Source of the DNA: JAICMB01 sp963795935
GTDB lineage: Bacteria > Acidobacteriota > Terriglobia > Bryobacterales > Bryobacteraceae
Direction of reading: 5' to 3'
Length of the DNA stretch: 64,000 bases
NCBI GenBank assembly: GCA_963795935.1
Contig: CAWCJO010000027.1
Coordinates: 52,021 to 116,020 of the forward strand
Part shown: positions 38,841 through 48,002 of the stretch, piece by piece
How the letters are laid out: every line of letters begins with the position of its first letter
Position numbering within the stretch: position 1 is the stretch's first letter
Made by a program: the position numbers and the translations under genes
The notes under the pieces: generated by a model
What the model saw: the letters and a program-made list of their open reading frames with translations, nothing else
Databases searched by the model: none
Told to the model about the DNA's origin: nothing

Positions 38841-41270
38841 TTACCTCAATTCCGCGATGGTGGCGCCGTTTCCACCTTCCGCCGGAGAAGCGGCGTAAAA
38901 CTTCTGGACGTGGGGATTGCGCGCGAGCAGGTCCGCCACGGCTCTCTTCAGCACGCCCATGCCGTGTCCGTGGACGATGCGCACGCGGTCGACCGATGCC
39001 ATGGCGGCGCTGTCCAGAAATTTATCGACTTCTTCCATCGCCTCCTCGGCGTGTTTGCCGATCACGTTGACCTCACGGTAGGTCACGTTCCATGCCGGGC
39101 CGGGCTCGTAGGAAATGTTGGTGGGCAATTGGGCGCTCTCCTGGCCAGCGGGCAGGACTTCTTCGATATCGTCGATCGAGATCTGCATTTTCATGAAGCC
39201 GGCTTGTACTTCCAGCCGGTCGTCGGCGAGCTTGCGCCGCACTCGCGCCGGCTCGCGTATACCTTTGAGACGCACGCGGGTCCCTTCCTGTATCGCGGGC
39301 AGCCGCTTCGGCTCCGCGGCGTTGCCGAGCACCTGAGTCTGTACCGTTTCTTGAAACTCGCGGCGCGCGCGGGCGACGCCACGCAGGGCCTGCTCGGCCG
39401 CTTTACGCTGCTGGCGGCCTTCGGCAATGCGGCCGATCGTCTCGCGGGCCTGCTCCTCAAAGGCGGCGATGGCGGCATCGCAGCGGTCCTCGATGCGCTT
39501 CAGATTCTCGGCTTCGCGGCGCTCGAATTCCCGCTGCAGCTTGCTTTCCCGCGCGGCCAGCGCCTGGCGCTCGTCTTCGAGTTGCCGCTGCAGCCCGTCG
39601 ACGCGCGCGAGCCTCTCGTGCAGCTCCGCAAGAAAGCGCGCGATGTCGCGCTCCCCGGTCGACATGGCGGCTCGCGCTCGCTCGATCATGTCCGCGGGAA
39701 TGCCCAGACGGCGGGCAATGTCGAGTCCCGCCGATTTTCCCGGCGCGCCTACTCGCAGGGCGTACGTGGGCTGCAGTGTTTCATCGTCGAAGCCCATGGA
39801 CGCATTGACCACGCCTTCTTTCGTCGCGCCGTAAATCTTGATGGCCAGCAGGTGCGTCGACGCCAGCGTGAATGCGCCGTACTCGCGGAAGCGGTCGAGA
39901 ATCGAAACTCCGAGGGCGCCGCCTTCCTCGGGATCGGTGGCGCGGCCGAGCTCGTCGAGCAGAACGAGGGAATCCGGCGTCACGGCGTCCAGCATTTCGC
40001 GGATATGCTCGATGTGGGCGGAGAACGTGCTGAGGCTTTCGGCTATGGACTGGTTATCGCCGATGTCGGCCAGCACCTGCTCGAATAGGGGGAATTCCGC
40101 TTCCGTTGCGGGGACAGGCAATCCCGCCTGCGCCATCAACGCGAGCAGCCCCACGGTTTTCATGGACACCGTTTTGCCGCCGGTATTCGGACCGCTGATC
40201 AGAAATGTCCGGCACTTCTCGTCGAGCGCGAGCGAGATGGGCACGACCGGCTTGCGCTGTTTGCGCAGCACGTCTTCGAGCAGCGGGTGGCGCGCCTCCG
40301 TTAACGTCAGCCTGCGGTTTTCCTGCGCGCTCAGCTTGGGGATGACGCAGCCGAAATCGGATGCGAAGCGAGCTTTGCCGAAGAGCAGATCGAGACGTCC
40401 GACGGCGTCGACCGAAGCGGCGATCTCGCCCACGTGCGACCGCAAGCGCTCCGTCAGCTCGCGCAGAATGCGGTCGACTTCGCGCTGCTCTTCCTCGCGC
40501 AGCCGTACCAGCTCGTTGTTGAGGTCGATGGTCTCGAGCGGCTCGACAAACAAGGTGTGTCCCGTACCGCTGGTCCCGTGAATCACGCCGCCGATTTTGC
40601 GCTGCTGCCCCGCGATGACGGGCACGACAAAGCGTTCGTTGCGAATCGTGACGAAGTCTTCCTGCAGCGTTCCCTCGTCGCGATGGGAGCGCATGAAGCG
40701 CTCGAGCGAAATGTGCACCTGCTTGCGCTGCCGGTCGATATCGCGACGCAGTTGCCGCAGCATGACGCTGGCGTCGTCGGCGACGGAGCCGTCGGGAAGA
40801 ATTTTGCCGCGCAGCTCGCGCACGAGGGGACGGAGATCGGCGAGGCGGCCTGCCATGGCGGCGATGCGCGGAAATCGTTCCGCCGGAGCGGTCAGCAGAG
40901 CGCGGATGTCGGCGGCCTGTTCTAATAATTGCTGTAGTTCGTAGATCTGGCGGGCCTCCAGCGCGGCGCCGGCGATCTTGAGCAGCGCCACGGCCGCGCC
41001 GGGATCGGGAATGGAATCGAAGCGCGGGCAGATGGCGGCCCCGCGTTGCGGCGTCTGCGGGGATTGTGCGATTCTTACATACTCAACGGCTTCGGCGGCG
41101 TCCGCAAGGGAGGCTTCGATTGCGGCGCGATCCGTGAGCGGCTCGACGTGGCCGAGCTCCGCCCGTCCGAGCGCGCTATGGACATAGCGGCCGAGCAGTT
41201 GCCGCAGGCCCTCGAACTCCAACAGATCGGAGCTGCTCCGGATCATGCTTTCATTGTGCGTGAAACCCAT
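38841..41270 (-). CDS. mutS2: MutS2 endonuclease/ATPase
   Basis: The intact 809-residue protein has the MutS2 layout: core and lever (residues 1-330), ATPase with Walker A ISGPNTGGKT, Walker B SLVLLDELGRATDPEEGGALG and the STH motif LASTHL, a long coiled coil (about 500-620) and a C-terminal Smr nuclease domain with VNVIGKHAEEAMEEVDKFLD and VRIVHGHGMGVLK. MutS2 suppresses recombination and, in some bacteria, rescues collided ribosomes. The ATG 24 bases downstream (MIRSSSDLLEFE) is an equally good start. It lies six bases after the nudix gene. Confidence 0.95.
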   Translation of the reverse strand: MGFTHNESMIRSSSDLLEFEGLRQLLGRYVHSALGRAELGHVEPLTDRAAIEASLADAAEAVEYVRIAQSPQTPQRGAAICPRFDSIPDPGAAVALLKIAGAALEARQIYELQQLLEQAADIRALLTAPAERFPRIAAMAGRLADLRPLVRELRGKILPDGSVADDASVMLRQLRRDIDRQRKQVHISLERFMRSHRDEGTLQEDFVTIRNERFVVPVIAGQQRKIGGVIHGTSGTGHTLFVEPLETIDLNNELVRLREEEQREVDRILRELTERLRSHVGEIAASVDAVGRLDLLFGKARFASDFGCVIPKLSAQENRRLTLTEARHPLLEDVLRKQRKPVVPISLALDEKCRTFLISGPNTGGKTVSMKTVGLLALMAQAGLPVPATEAEFPLFEQVLADIGDNQSIAESLSTFSAHIEHIREMLDAVTPDSLVLLDELGRATDPEEGGALGVSILDRFREYGAFTLASTHLLAIKIYGATKEGVVNASMGFDDETLQPTYALRVGAPGKSAGLDIARRLGIPADMIERARAAMSTGERDIARFLAELHERLARVDGLQRQLEDERQALAARESKLQREFERREAENLKRIEDRCDAAIAAFEEQARETIGRIAEGRQQRKAAEQALRGVARARREFQETVQTQVLGNAAEPKRLPAIQEGTRVRLKGIREPARVRRKLADDRLEVQAGFMKMQISIDDIEEVLPAGQESAQLPTNISYEPGPAWNVTYREVNVIGKHAEEAMEEVDKFLDSAAMASVDRVRIVHGHGMGVLKRAVADLLARNPHVQKFYAASPAEGGNGATIAELR

Positions 41271-41276
41271 GGCGGG

Positions 41277-41735
41277 TCAGATGGCCGTTTGGCGCTCGAA
41301 GGCGCGCTCGACGACGGCTTGGGTTCCGCCGGTGATGCGATAGTCGCGCAATTGCTCGCGCGCCACCCAGGTGGCCGCGCTCACGTCGGTCGCGGCGCGC
41401 AGCACTCCGCCGGTCACGCGGCAAATGTAGTCGATCAGGACGTAATGATACTCGGCGCGGCCCGCCTGGTCGGGTATGATGCGCTCGAAAATTTCAAAGA
41501 CAGACAGCGGCTCGATATCCAGACCGGTCTCCTCGCCGACCTCGCGCCGAATGCCGTCGCAGAGTGTTTCGCCGGTCTCAAGGATTCCGCCGGGCAGCGA
41601 CCAATAGCCTTTCAGCGGCTCGTTGCCGCGTTCGACTAAAAGGATTTCGAGTTGGCCGCGCTCCCGCCGGAACACGAGCGCGCCGATGCCGAGGAACGGG
41701 CGGTCGGGATAGCTACGGTCGTCGTTATTTCTCAT
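41277..41735 (-). CDS. NUDIX hydrolase
   Basis: The 152-residue protein carries a complete Nudix box, GGILETGETLCDGIRREVGE followed by ETG, in the order G-x5-E-x7-REUxEExGU. It would hydrolyse a nucleoside diphosphate linked to another group; the start FLGIGALVFRRERGQLEIL resembles ADP-ribose pyrophosphatase and 8-oxo-dGTP enzymes. Its start overlaps the SMP-30-like gene by 11 bases. Confidence 0.9.
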   Translation of the reverse strand: MRNNDDRSYPDRPFLGIGALVFRRERGQLEILLVERGNEPLKGYWSLPGGILETGETLCDGIRREVGEETGLDIEPLSVFEIFERIIPDQAGRAEYHYVLIDYICRVTGGVLRAATDVSAATWVAREQLRDYRITGGTQAVVERAFERQTAI

Positions 41736-42585
41736 TTGCCGCAGGCTTGAAGCGGATACGGAACAGCGAGGTTCGCGCCGTCACGTAGAGCGACTCGCCG
41801 TCGGCGTCGCCGAAGGAGCAATTGGAGGGAGTCTCGGAGATCGCGATGGCCTCGATCTGCCGTCCGTCGGGCGAGTAAACGAAGAGTTTTTCCGCCGCCA
41901 GGTAGAGGTTTCCGCGCGGATCGGTGCGCAATCCATCGGGCACGCCCGCGATTCCCGTCACCAGGACGCGCTCGTTGGAGGCTTCGCCGCCACGCGCCAG
42001 ATCGTAAGACCGGATATTGCGCTCGTCCGAGTTGCCGACATAAAGAATGCGGCCGTTGGGGGAAAGCGCGATGCCGTTGGGCCTCCCCTTGGGCCTCGCA
42101 ATCGCTTCCAGCGCTCCTTTGGGCGTGACGCGGTAGACGCCGTAGAAATTCAGCTCGCGCGCGTCGTTGGCCGAACCAAACGCCGGGTCGGTGAAGTAGA
42201 CATTGCCGTCCTTGCGGATTGCGATGTCGTTGGGGGAGTTCAGACGCTTGCCTTCAAAGCGTTCCGCGATGGTTTCGATTTTGCCGTTGCGATCGGTGCG
42301 CGTGACGCGCCGGGCGTGACTTTCGCAGGTATAAAGGCGGCCCTGCGCGTCCACGGCGTTGCCGTTGGCGCCGTTCGAATCTTTACGAAAAACTTCAACG
42401 GGGCGTCCTGGCGTAAGCTTCAGGATACGGTTCGTGGGGATGTCGCTGAAGTAGAGGAAGCCTTGGGGGGACCAGGCGGGGCCTTCGGTGAACGTGAAGC
42501 CGGCGGCGACCTTCGAAATTTCTATATCCGCGGCATCCTGCGCATGAGCGGCGAAGAGGAGCGCGAACGCCCAGGCGAGCCGCAT
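41725..42585 (-). CDS. SMP-30/gluconolactonase-like secreted protein
   Basis: A short signal peptide (RLAWAFALLFAAHAQ) leads into a six-bladed SMP-30 propeller: FTFTEGPAWSPQGFLYFSDI, NGNAVDAQGRLYTCES, LNSPNDIAIRKDGNVYFTDP and RPNGIALSPNGRILYV. The metal ligands Glu (TEGPAW), Asn (SPNDIA) and Asp (GVPDGLR) are present. It probably hydrolyses a sugar lactone outside the cytoplasm. It starts four bases after the thiF-like stop. Confidence 0.9.
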   Translation of the reverse strand: MRLAWAFALLFAAHAQDAADIEISKVAAGFTFTEGPAWSPQGFLYFSDIPTNRILKLTPGRPVEVFRKDSNGANGNAVDAQGRLYTCESHARRVTRTDRNGKIETIAERFEGKRLNSPNDIAIRKDGNVYFTDPAFGSANDARELNFYGVYRVTPKGALEAIARPKGRPNGIALSPNGRILYVGNSDERNIRSYDLARGGEASNERVLVTGIAGVPDGLRTDPRGNLYLAAEKLFVYSPDGRQIEAIAISETPSNCSFGDADGESLYVTARTSLFRIRFKPAANEK

Positions 42586-42589
42586 GGCA

Positions 42590-43606
42590 TTACGCCCCGA
42601 TATAGCGCGCGTAAACGCTCCTCGCGATGCCGATGTCCGTGGTGCCTTTGATAATGACGCGCCCATCGGGGAACACCGTAAGCTCATAGGGCGGCGTATC
42701 GAAACGGAGCGCGACATCGTTATAGCGGACGGCGCCGAGCGGGGTAAGGCGGTGGGCGAGATGGCGCAGGTCCAGCGGCCGGGCGAGTTCGTGGAGCTGC
42801 ACGGCGTTTCTGCCGCACAGGCTCACGGGCGTTCTTCGCTTCGCGTCCAAATGCGTGAACTCGCGCTTGCCGCAGGCCCTGCACTCCGGATCGGGCGGTG
42901 GCTGGCCGATCTGGCGCATGGCCCCGCTCCAGACGTCGACGGTGGTGATCCGCTGAGCTGGCTGTAGGCCGCAGAGCAGCCGCATGGCGGCGCTCACCTG
43001 CAAACTCGCGATCAGCGCCGTAACGGACGCCAGCACGCCCACGGTTTCGCAGGTCGGCTGCAGGCCGCCGGGCGGCTCCGGGTAAACGCATTTTAAACAC
43101 GCGGTTATGCCCGGGACGACCGGCATGGTGATGCCGTAAGAGCCGACCGCGCCGCCGTAGATCCAGGGCCGCGAACGGCTGACGCAGTAATCGTTCATCA
43201 GGTAGCGGGTTTCGAAGTTGTCCGTTCCATCGAGCACGACGTCCACATCGCCGAGCAGATCTTCGACGTTCCCGGCCGTCATGTCGGCAACGGCGGCGTC
43301 CACTTTTATCTCCGAATTGATCCGGCCGATCTCGCGCGCGGCGGCGGCGGCTTTTGGCGTGGCATCGCGCGCGTCCGCTTCGTTGAATAGCCACTGGCGC
43401 TGCAGATTGCTCAGCTCCACGCAGTCGCGATCGATAATGCGGAGGAATCCAATTCCGGCCCGCGCCAAGGCTCCGGCTTGAAAGCTTCCCAGAGCGCCGC
43501 AACCCACAATGGCGACGCGCGCGTCCAATAACTTCCGCTGGCCGGCTTCGCCGATGCCGTGGAAGAGGATTTGCCGCGAGTAGCGCCCCGTAGTGCCGGA
43601 CCCCAT
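42590..43606 (-). CDS. ThiF/MoeB-family E1-like adenylyltransferase
   Basis: The intact 338-residue protein has the nucleotide motif VAIVGCGALGSFQAGALARAG, the arginine finger region LSNLQRQWLFNEAD, the Asp of VDVVLDGTDNFETRYLMND, zinc knuckles CLKC and CRAC, and the catalytic Cys in TCETVGVLAS. E1-like enzymes adenylate the Gly-Gly end of MoaD/ThiS partners; here the C-terminal part (RTPVSLCGRNAVQL, PPYELTVFPDGRVIIKGTTD) looks like the ThiS-partner-binding tail seen in MoeB-ThiF fusions. Its partner is not next door, although a ThiS-like protein is encoded at the left end of the window. It heads the six-gene run. Confidence 0.9.
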   Translation of the reverse strand: MGSGTTGRYSRQILFHGIGEAGQRKLLDARVAIVGCGALGSFQAGALARAGIGFLRIIDRDCVELSNLQRQWLFNEADARDATPKAAAAAREIGRINSEIKVDAAVADMTAGNVEDLLGDVDVVLDGTDNFETRYLMNDYCVSRSRPWIYGGAVGSYGITMPVVPGITACLKCVYPEPPGGLQPTCETVGVLASVTALIASLQVSAAMRLLCGLQPAQRITTVDVWSGAMRQIGQPPPDPECRACGKREFTHLDAKRRTPVSLCGRNAVQLHELARPLDLRHLAHRLTPLGAVRYNDVALRFDTPPYELTVFPDGRVIIKGTTDIGIARSVYARYIGA

Positions 43607-43785
43607 CGATCTTAGAGTAGCAGGGCTTTCAATCGGTTATTGGTGGACGTGAGCTGCACAATTGCAAACATTTCCACGGATCTGCCGCATTTGCGGTAAT
43701 AACTAGATTGTCAGTCGAATTCCCGATCCCTCTCTTTGCGCGCACTGCGGGCGGATCAGCTGGCGGACTGCTTTATACTGACAAA

Positions 43786-44125
43786 ATGCGGGAATTAGCC
43801 CTCAGAGTTATTCGAAAACTGCTGAGGAACATCGATAACACGATTGAGCGTGAACAGTGGGGTATCACTGCGAAAGGTGCGGCCACGAATGGCCACGTGC
43901 TCGAGTTGGAGGGACTCTTATCGGCATTAGTTATCAATGACCCTGACCAGCTGGCTTACTTTAACATGCATCGCCAACGTGTCCTTCGCACGCTTTCATA
44001 TGTACGTCCGGCAGAAGGAGAAGTTAGCGCTCTTGAGATTGGATCGTACGTTTATATTGCGGCTGCACTGCAGCGCGTGCCCGGCGTAGCTATTGACTTG
44101 ACTAACCGCGCGTTTTCCAGTAGAC
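43786..44125 (+). pseudogene. Methyltransferase-like protein, 3' end lost to insertion
   Basis: The fragment reads RELALRVIRKLLRNIDNTIE, HRQRVLRTLSYVRP and SALEIGSYVYIAAAL, the last resembling the E-x-G start of a class I methyltransferase fold. After VAIDLTN the sequence passes into the IS1595-type element and the rest of the protein is not found beyond it. The ATG chosen is in-frame; earlier frame sequence looks non-coding. Confidence 0.4.
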
Positions 44126-44132
44126 TGGATTC

Positions 44133-45092
44133 ATGGAGCTACCATCCACCCTGCAAGAGGCGGTTGTCTACTTCGCCGATCCCAAGAACTGCAATGACTT
44201 TCTCGCGGGCCTTCGCTGGACGGACGGCAAGCCGCACTGCCCTTACTGCGGTTCGGACAATGTTGCCTATCTTGCCAGCGTGAACCGCTATAAGTGCTAC
44301 GGAAAGCATCCCAAAGCTCAGTTTTCCCTAAAGGTCGGGACTATCTTTGAGGATTCGCCAATCGGTCTGGATAAGTGGCTGTACGCCATGTGGCTGATCG
44401 TGAACTGCAAGAATGGTATCAGTTCGTGCGAAGTGGCGCGGGATCTTGGTATCACCCAAAAGTCTGCATGGTTCATGGATCACAGAATCCGCTTTGCGCT
44501 GTACTCCGGTTCGTTCGATAAGATGTCCGGTCACGTGGAAGCGGCCGAAACCTTCACCGGCGGGAAAGCGGGCCAACGCCAGCGCCGCATTGCTGGGACC
44601 GGAACCAAAGACAAAGTTCCGGTGATGGGAATCTTGGAACGCGGCAAGAATGGCAAGAGCAAGGTTCGTACATCAGTCGTTCCGAATCGTAAGAAGGCGG
44701 CGCTTCAGGCTGGAAGTCCGCAAGCACGTTGAGGCCGGTTCGGCACTGTATACCGATTTCCTTCTTTCGTATGAAGGGCTGGCCGGTGATTATGCGCACA
44801 AGGTCGTAGACCATGCCGTTGAATGCGTCAGAGACGGCGTGGTTCACACTAATGGCCTTGAGAACTTTTGCTCGCTCCTGCAGCGGACTATCAGCGGAAC
44901 CTACGTTAGCGTCGAACCGTTTCATCTGTTCCGTTACCTCGATGAGCAAGCCTCTACCGGTTCAATAATCGCGGCAAGGAAATGAGCGATTTCGAGCGGT
45001 TCAAGCTCGCGGCATCGCAGATCGTTGGGAAGCGGATCACCTGGGAACAAGTCACCGGCAAGACGCACGACAGCGAAACGTGGCCGAACTGA
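44133..45092 (+). mobile_element. IS1595-family (ISXO2-like) transposase, frameshifted
   Basis: The start VVYFADPKNCNDFLAGLRW and zinc ribbon CPYCGSDNV with KCYGKHPKAQFSLKVGTIFE define the IS1595 group. The DDE part is present in pieces: GHVEAAETFTGGKAGQRQRR, SALYTDFLLSYEGL and the typical HTNGLENFCSLLQRTISGTYVSVEPFHLFRYLDEQ stretch. Breaks near 44700 and 44955 separate them, the end being ITWEQVTGKTHDSETWPN. The first acidic residue of the usual ETYIGGK-type motif is the Glu in AAETFTGGK, so the catalytic core could be intact but for the breaks. Confidence 0.85.
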
Positions 45093-45127
45093 AAAGGAAC
45101 GTGCGCGCCAACGGCGCGGAAAGCGTA

Positions 45128-45160
45128 AACCGGTTAAGCCCTATGCTTGGCCGGTTTTTT
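45128..45160. terminator. Intrinsic terminator after the IS1595 transposase
   Basis: AACCGGTTAAGC pairs with GCTTGGCCGGTT, allowing two G-T pairs, across a five-base loop, and a run of six T follows on the plus strand. The stem also covers the end of the convergent 54-residue gene. Confidence 0.7.
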
Positions 45161-45298
45161 GTTTTTCGCCTTTCTCTTGCCGAACGGATTAGGCACCTCG
45201 CTCTTCGGAACTGTCAGCACTTTCTTCACGGCTGTGCGGAACCGTTCCCATGCTTCCGGCCCTTCGATCATTTCGTGATTCCGTGATTCTGTTCTCAT
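45134..45298 (-). CDS. Small IS-associated protein, 54 residues
   Basis: An ATG-started frame gives EMIEGPEAWERFRTAVKKVL, then PKSEVPNPFGKRKAKNKKPAKHRA. The opening IEGPEAWxRF is one I associate with small genes lying next to IS1595-type transposases, from memory rather than a search. It is convergent with the transposase and its end lies in the terminator stem. It is short and basic at the C-terminus; its role is unknown. Confidence 0.55.
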   Translation of the reverse strand: MRTESRNHEMIEGPEAWERFRTAVKKVLTVPKSEVPNPFGKRKAKNKKPAKHRA

Positions 45299-45421
45299 TC
45301 CACACCCCCCCATAGCCTGTCCTCACCAGTATTGTCCCGTGCTTTCCAGCATCTCATGGTTTGGAGTGGACCCTGAAACCGATACAACCGGATAACCTCT
45401 AATTCATCCAAAGGGGAAATC

Positions 45422-46018
45422 ATGAGTTTGTCTCGACGAAAGTTCTCAAAGGAGTTCAAGCTTTCGGCCGTGCGCCGGCTCGAAGCGGGAGATACGATCG
45501 CACAGGTGGCGCGCGCCTGCGAAGTCCACCCCAGCGATCTGCATCGCTGGCGGCGTGAGCTGCGGGAGCATGGCGAGCGCGCCTTTGCCGGCGCGGGAGT
45601 TCGGCGGCAGGAAGAGGGCCGGGTGGCAGAGTTGGAGCGCAAAATCGGCCGCCAACAAATGGAGATCGATTTTTTAAAAAGGGCCTTGCAGGGCGCCGAG
45701 GAACAGCGACTGCTGCGGGCGCTGCATGACGGCGCGACCTCTACCGGCAAATTGAAAAGGAGGCGGAGGCGGGCGGGAGCTTGACAGTGCGGCGCATGTG
45801 CGAAGCGGGCAGCATCAGCCGGGCGGGTTTCTACCGCTTCCGGGAAGCGGCACCGACCCGGCCCACGGCGGAGGAGATCGGTCTGCGCCATGATATGGCG
45901 GCATACGGCAGCCGCCGAATCGCGGCGGAGTTAAGGCGGCGTGGCTGGCGAGTGAACCGCAAGTGCGTGCAGCGCATCATGCGGCAGGATAATCTGCTGT
46001 GCCTGCGCCAGCGCCGCT
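45422..46018 (+). mobile_element. IS3-family element, truncated (orfA and start of orfB)
   Basis: OrfA (45422-45784) is complete: RRKFSKEFKLSAVRRLEAGD, a helix-turn-helix (IAQVARACEVHPSDLHRWRR) and the leucine-zipper stretch LERKIGRQQMEIDFLKRAL. OrfB follows in an overlapping frame, with LTVRRMCEAGSISRAGFYRF and MAAYGSRRIAAELRRRGW, which is the HTH_21 part. It ends at CLRQRR where the sequence changes to an unrelated, oppositely oriented transposase. The whole DDE domain is missing. Confidence 0.8.
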
Positions 46019-46526
46019 CGCCGATGGGGATGACAACGGGCCGCGTGGGCTGATACGTGGTGTTGCGTTTTCGATAGGCCTGAGAGTTGCGCAGCCGGTA
46101 CAGATGCGCCACCGAAATCGCCGCCAGCCGCTGGTATGCAGCCTGGCCGTATTCGTTGTATTCGCGCTCCAGAATGCGCCGTGTCGCCGGTCCGCTCAGG
46201 TTTCCATGCGCCTTGTCGACGTAGGCCAACAGATCCAGGTCGGCGGCGGTATAACGGCTCGCGAAACGGGTGCGCCGATAAGCTACTGCCTTCACTCGGC
46301 CGGTCTTGCCGTATGCAGCGAGGCGCCGTGTTACCTGGGCGCGGCTCAAGCTCGTCATCCGCGCGATGTAGCGCCGCACCAACCCCCTCTCGGGCCGCTT
46401 CAGGCTCGCGTACTGCTGGCGGACCAGCGTCCGTTCCACCCAGCGGTACACCTCGTCGCGCCCTTGCCCGGCAAACCGGGCCTCGCCGGCACCGGCCAAA
46501 AACGCCCGAATCTGCTCCAGGCTCAT
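46015..46526 (-). mobile_element. Integrase-type DDE transposase, C-terminal half missing
   Basis: The protein reads SLEQIRAFLAGAGEARF, GLVRRYIARMTSLSRAQVTRRL, ISVAHLYRLRNSQAYRKR and TRPVVIPIGERR. This is the N-terminal half of an rve-type (integrase core) transposase; the DDE half normally begins just after GERR. Here the reading frame runs into the truncated IS3 orfB at that point, so two transposases are joined tail to tail. Confidence 0.75.
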
Positions 46527-46529
46527 AGC

Positions 46530-46599
46530 TTGCGCGGAGGCTCACGCCGCGGCGCCGGGAGTAGGCCCGCAGGCTCATCGGCTCTAGCGCGGTCGCCAT
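46530..46599 (-). pseudogene. Phage terminase-small-subunit-like N-terminal fragment
   Basis: The ATG overlaps the stop of the methyltransferase gene as TGATG. The peptide ATALEPMSLRAYSRRRGVSL followed by RA looks like the DNA-binding start of phage terminase small subunits (AYARHRGVS-x-x-AV type). It is cut after about 23 residues by the integrase-type transposase. The identification rests on a short match and on the phage-like neighbour. Confidence 0.4.
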
Positions 46600-47875
46600 C
46601 AGAGGGCAGCCAGTCGCTGCGCGGCGACCTCATCGAAGCTCTGCCCGGTTTCCGCCAGGACCGCCCGTCCGCCGTCGTATTCCTGCCAGCGCTTCACGAT
46701 CACATCGCAGTACTTGGGAATCTACCTCCATGAGCCGAGCGTTGCGGCCGCGCCGCTCACAGGCAAGCAGCGTCGAGCCAGAGCCGCCGAACAGATCGAG
46801 GACGCAGTCTCCGGGTTTGCTGCTATTGACCAGAGCCCGTTCGATCAACTCGACCGGCTTCATGGTCGGATGCAGCTTGTTCGCTGCTGGCTTCTTCTCC
46901 TGCCACAGTGTCGATTTGCGATTTGTCGCCATACCAGGGATCACTGTGCCCCTCCACATGGCAATAGAAGATCGGCTCATGCTGGAACTTGTAGCGTCCG
47001 AAGCCCCATGCGAACGTGTTCTTCGCCCAGATAATCTGGCAGCGAACCGCGAATCCGGCGGCCTCCAGCGCGGTTTCAAAGTCCCGCTGCGCCGAGGAGG
47101 CGTGGCAAATGTACAGTGACCCGCCCGGCTTGATAGCGCTCCGAAAGCGGCGAACGAATTGCGCAGAAACAGCTCGAAGGCTTGGGGCGTCATCGAGTCG
47201 TTCTGGATGGTCAGCTTCTGATCCGTATACCCCTCATAGCCGACATTGTAGGGAGGATCGCTGAAGGCCAGGTCGGCCTGTTGGCCCGCCATGAGCCTCT
47301 GTACCGCCTCCAGCTGCGCAGCGTCGCCGCACAGAACGAAGCGACGACCGGCAACCCACAGTTCGCCAGTGGTCGTCACGGGGCGCGCCGGGAGCCTCCG
47401 GCGTGGCGTCTTCGTCGGTCAAGCCTCCGGTGAGCTGGTCTGGCTGCTTCAGCAGATCCTTTAATTCCTCGTCGCTGAAACCGACCAGCTCCAGGTCGAA
47501 GCAGTCCCGTTCCAGCTCCTGCAGTTCTTGGCGCAGCAGGTCCTCATCCCAGCCGCCGAGTTCCGCCAGTCTGTTATCGGCGATGACGTAGGCTCGCCGC
47601 TGCGCGGGAGTCAGGTGGTCCAACACAACGACCGGAGCCGCGGCCATCTCGAGTTTTCGGGCTGCCAACAACCGGCCGTGCCCGGCAATGATGCCGTCCT
47701 GACTATCAACCAGGATGGGGTTCACGAACCCGAACTCCACAATGCTGGCGGCGATCTTGATCACCTGTTCATCAGAATGGGTGCGAGGATTGCGGTCGTA
47801 CGGGACCAGACGGTCCAGTGTCCATATTTCAATAGCCTTGGCCATCGCTGGGCTCATTTGTTTTTCAACCTCCAT
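46599..47875 (-). CDS. ParB-domain/DNA N4- or N6-methyltransferase fusion (frameshifted)
   Basis: Residues 1-150 form a ParB/Srx-type domain: LDRLVPYDRNPRTHSDEQVIKIAASI, GFVNPILVDSQDGIIAGHGR and AYVIADNRLAELGGWD. The second part is a beta-class DNA methyltransferase with LAFSDPPYNVGYEG (catalytic DPPY) and the AdoMet loop DLFGGSGSTLLACERRG. Breaks occur near 47370, 47100, 46990-46900 and near 46680, the end being ETGQSFDEVAAQRLAAL. This fusion is common in prophages and genetic islands beside terminase genes. It probably modifies phage or host DNA. Confidence 0.75.
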
Positions 47876-48002
47876 AAACGGAAAAATGACTACTGCGCGT
47901 CCCCTGACGACGTGTATACCGACGACCTCTTTTTGCGGTCTGACGGAAGAGTGGCGCGGCAATCATTCCACCAGCCGCCGCAGGTCGCACGGAAGTACCT
48001 TT

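Noticed and set aside
45080..45286. 68-codon plus-strand frame after the IS1595 transposase
   Set aside because: The opposite-strand 54-residue frame is far more protein-like and this one is its shadow.
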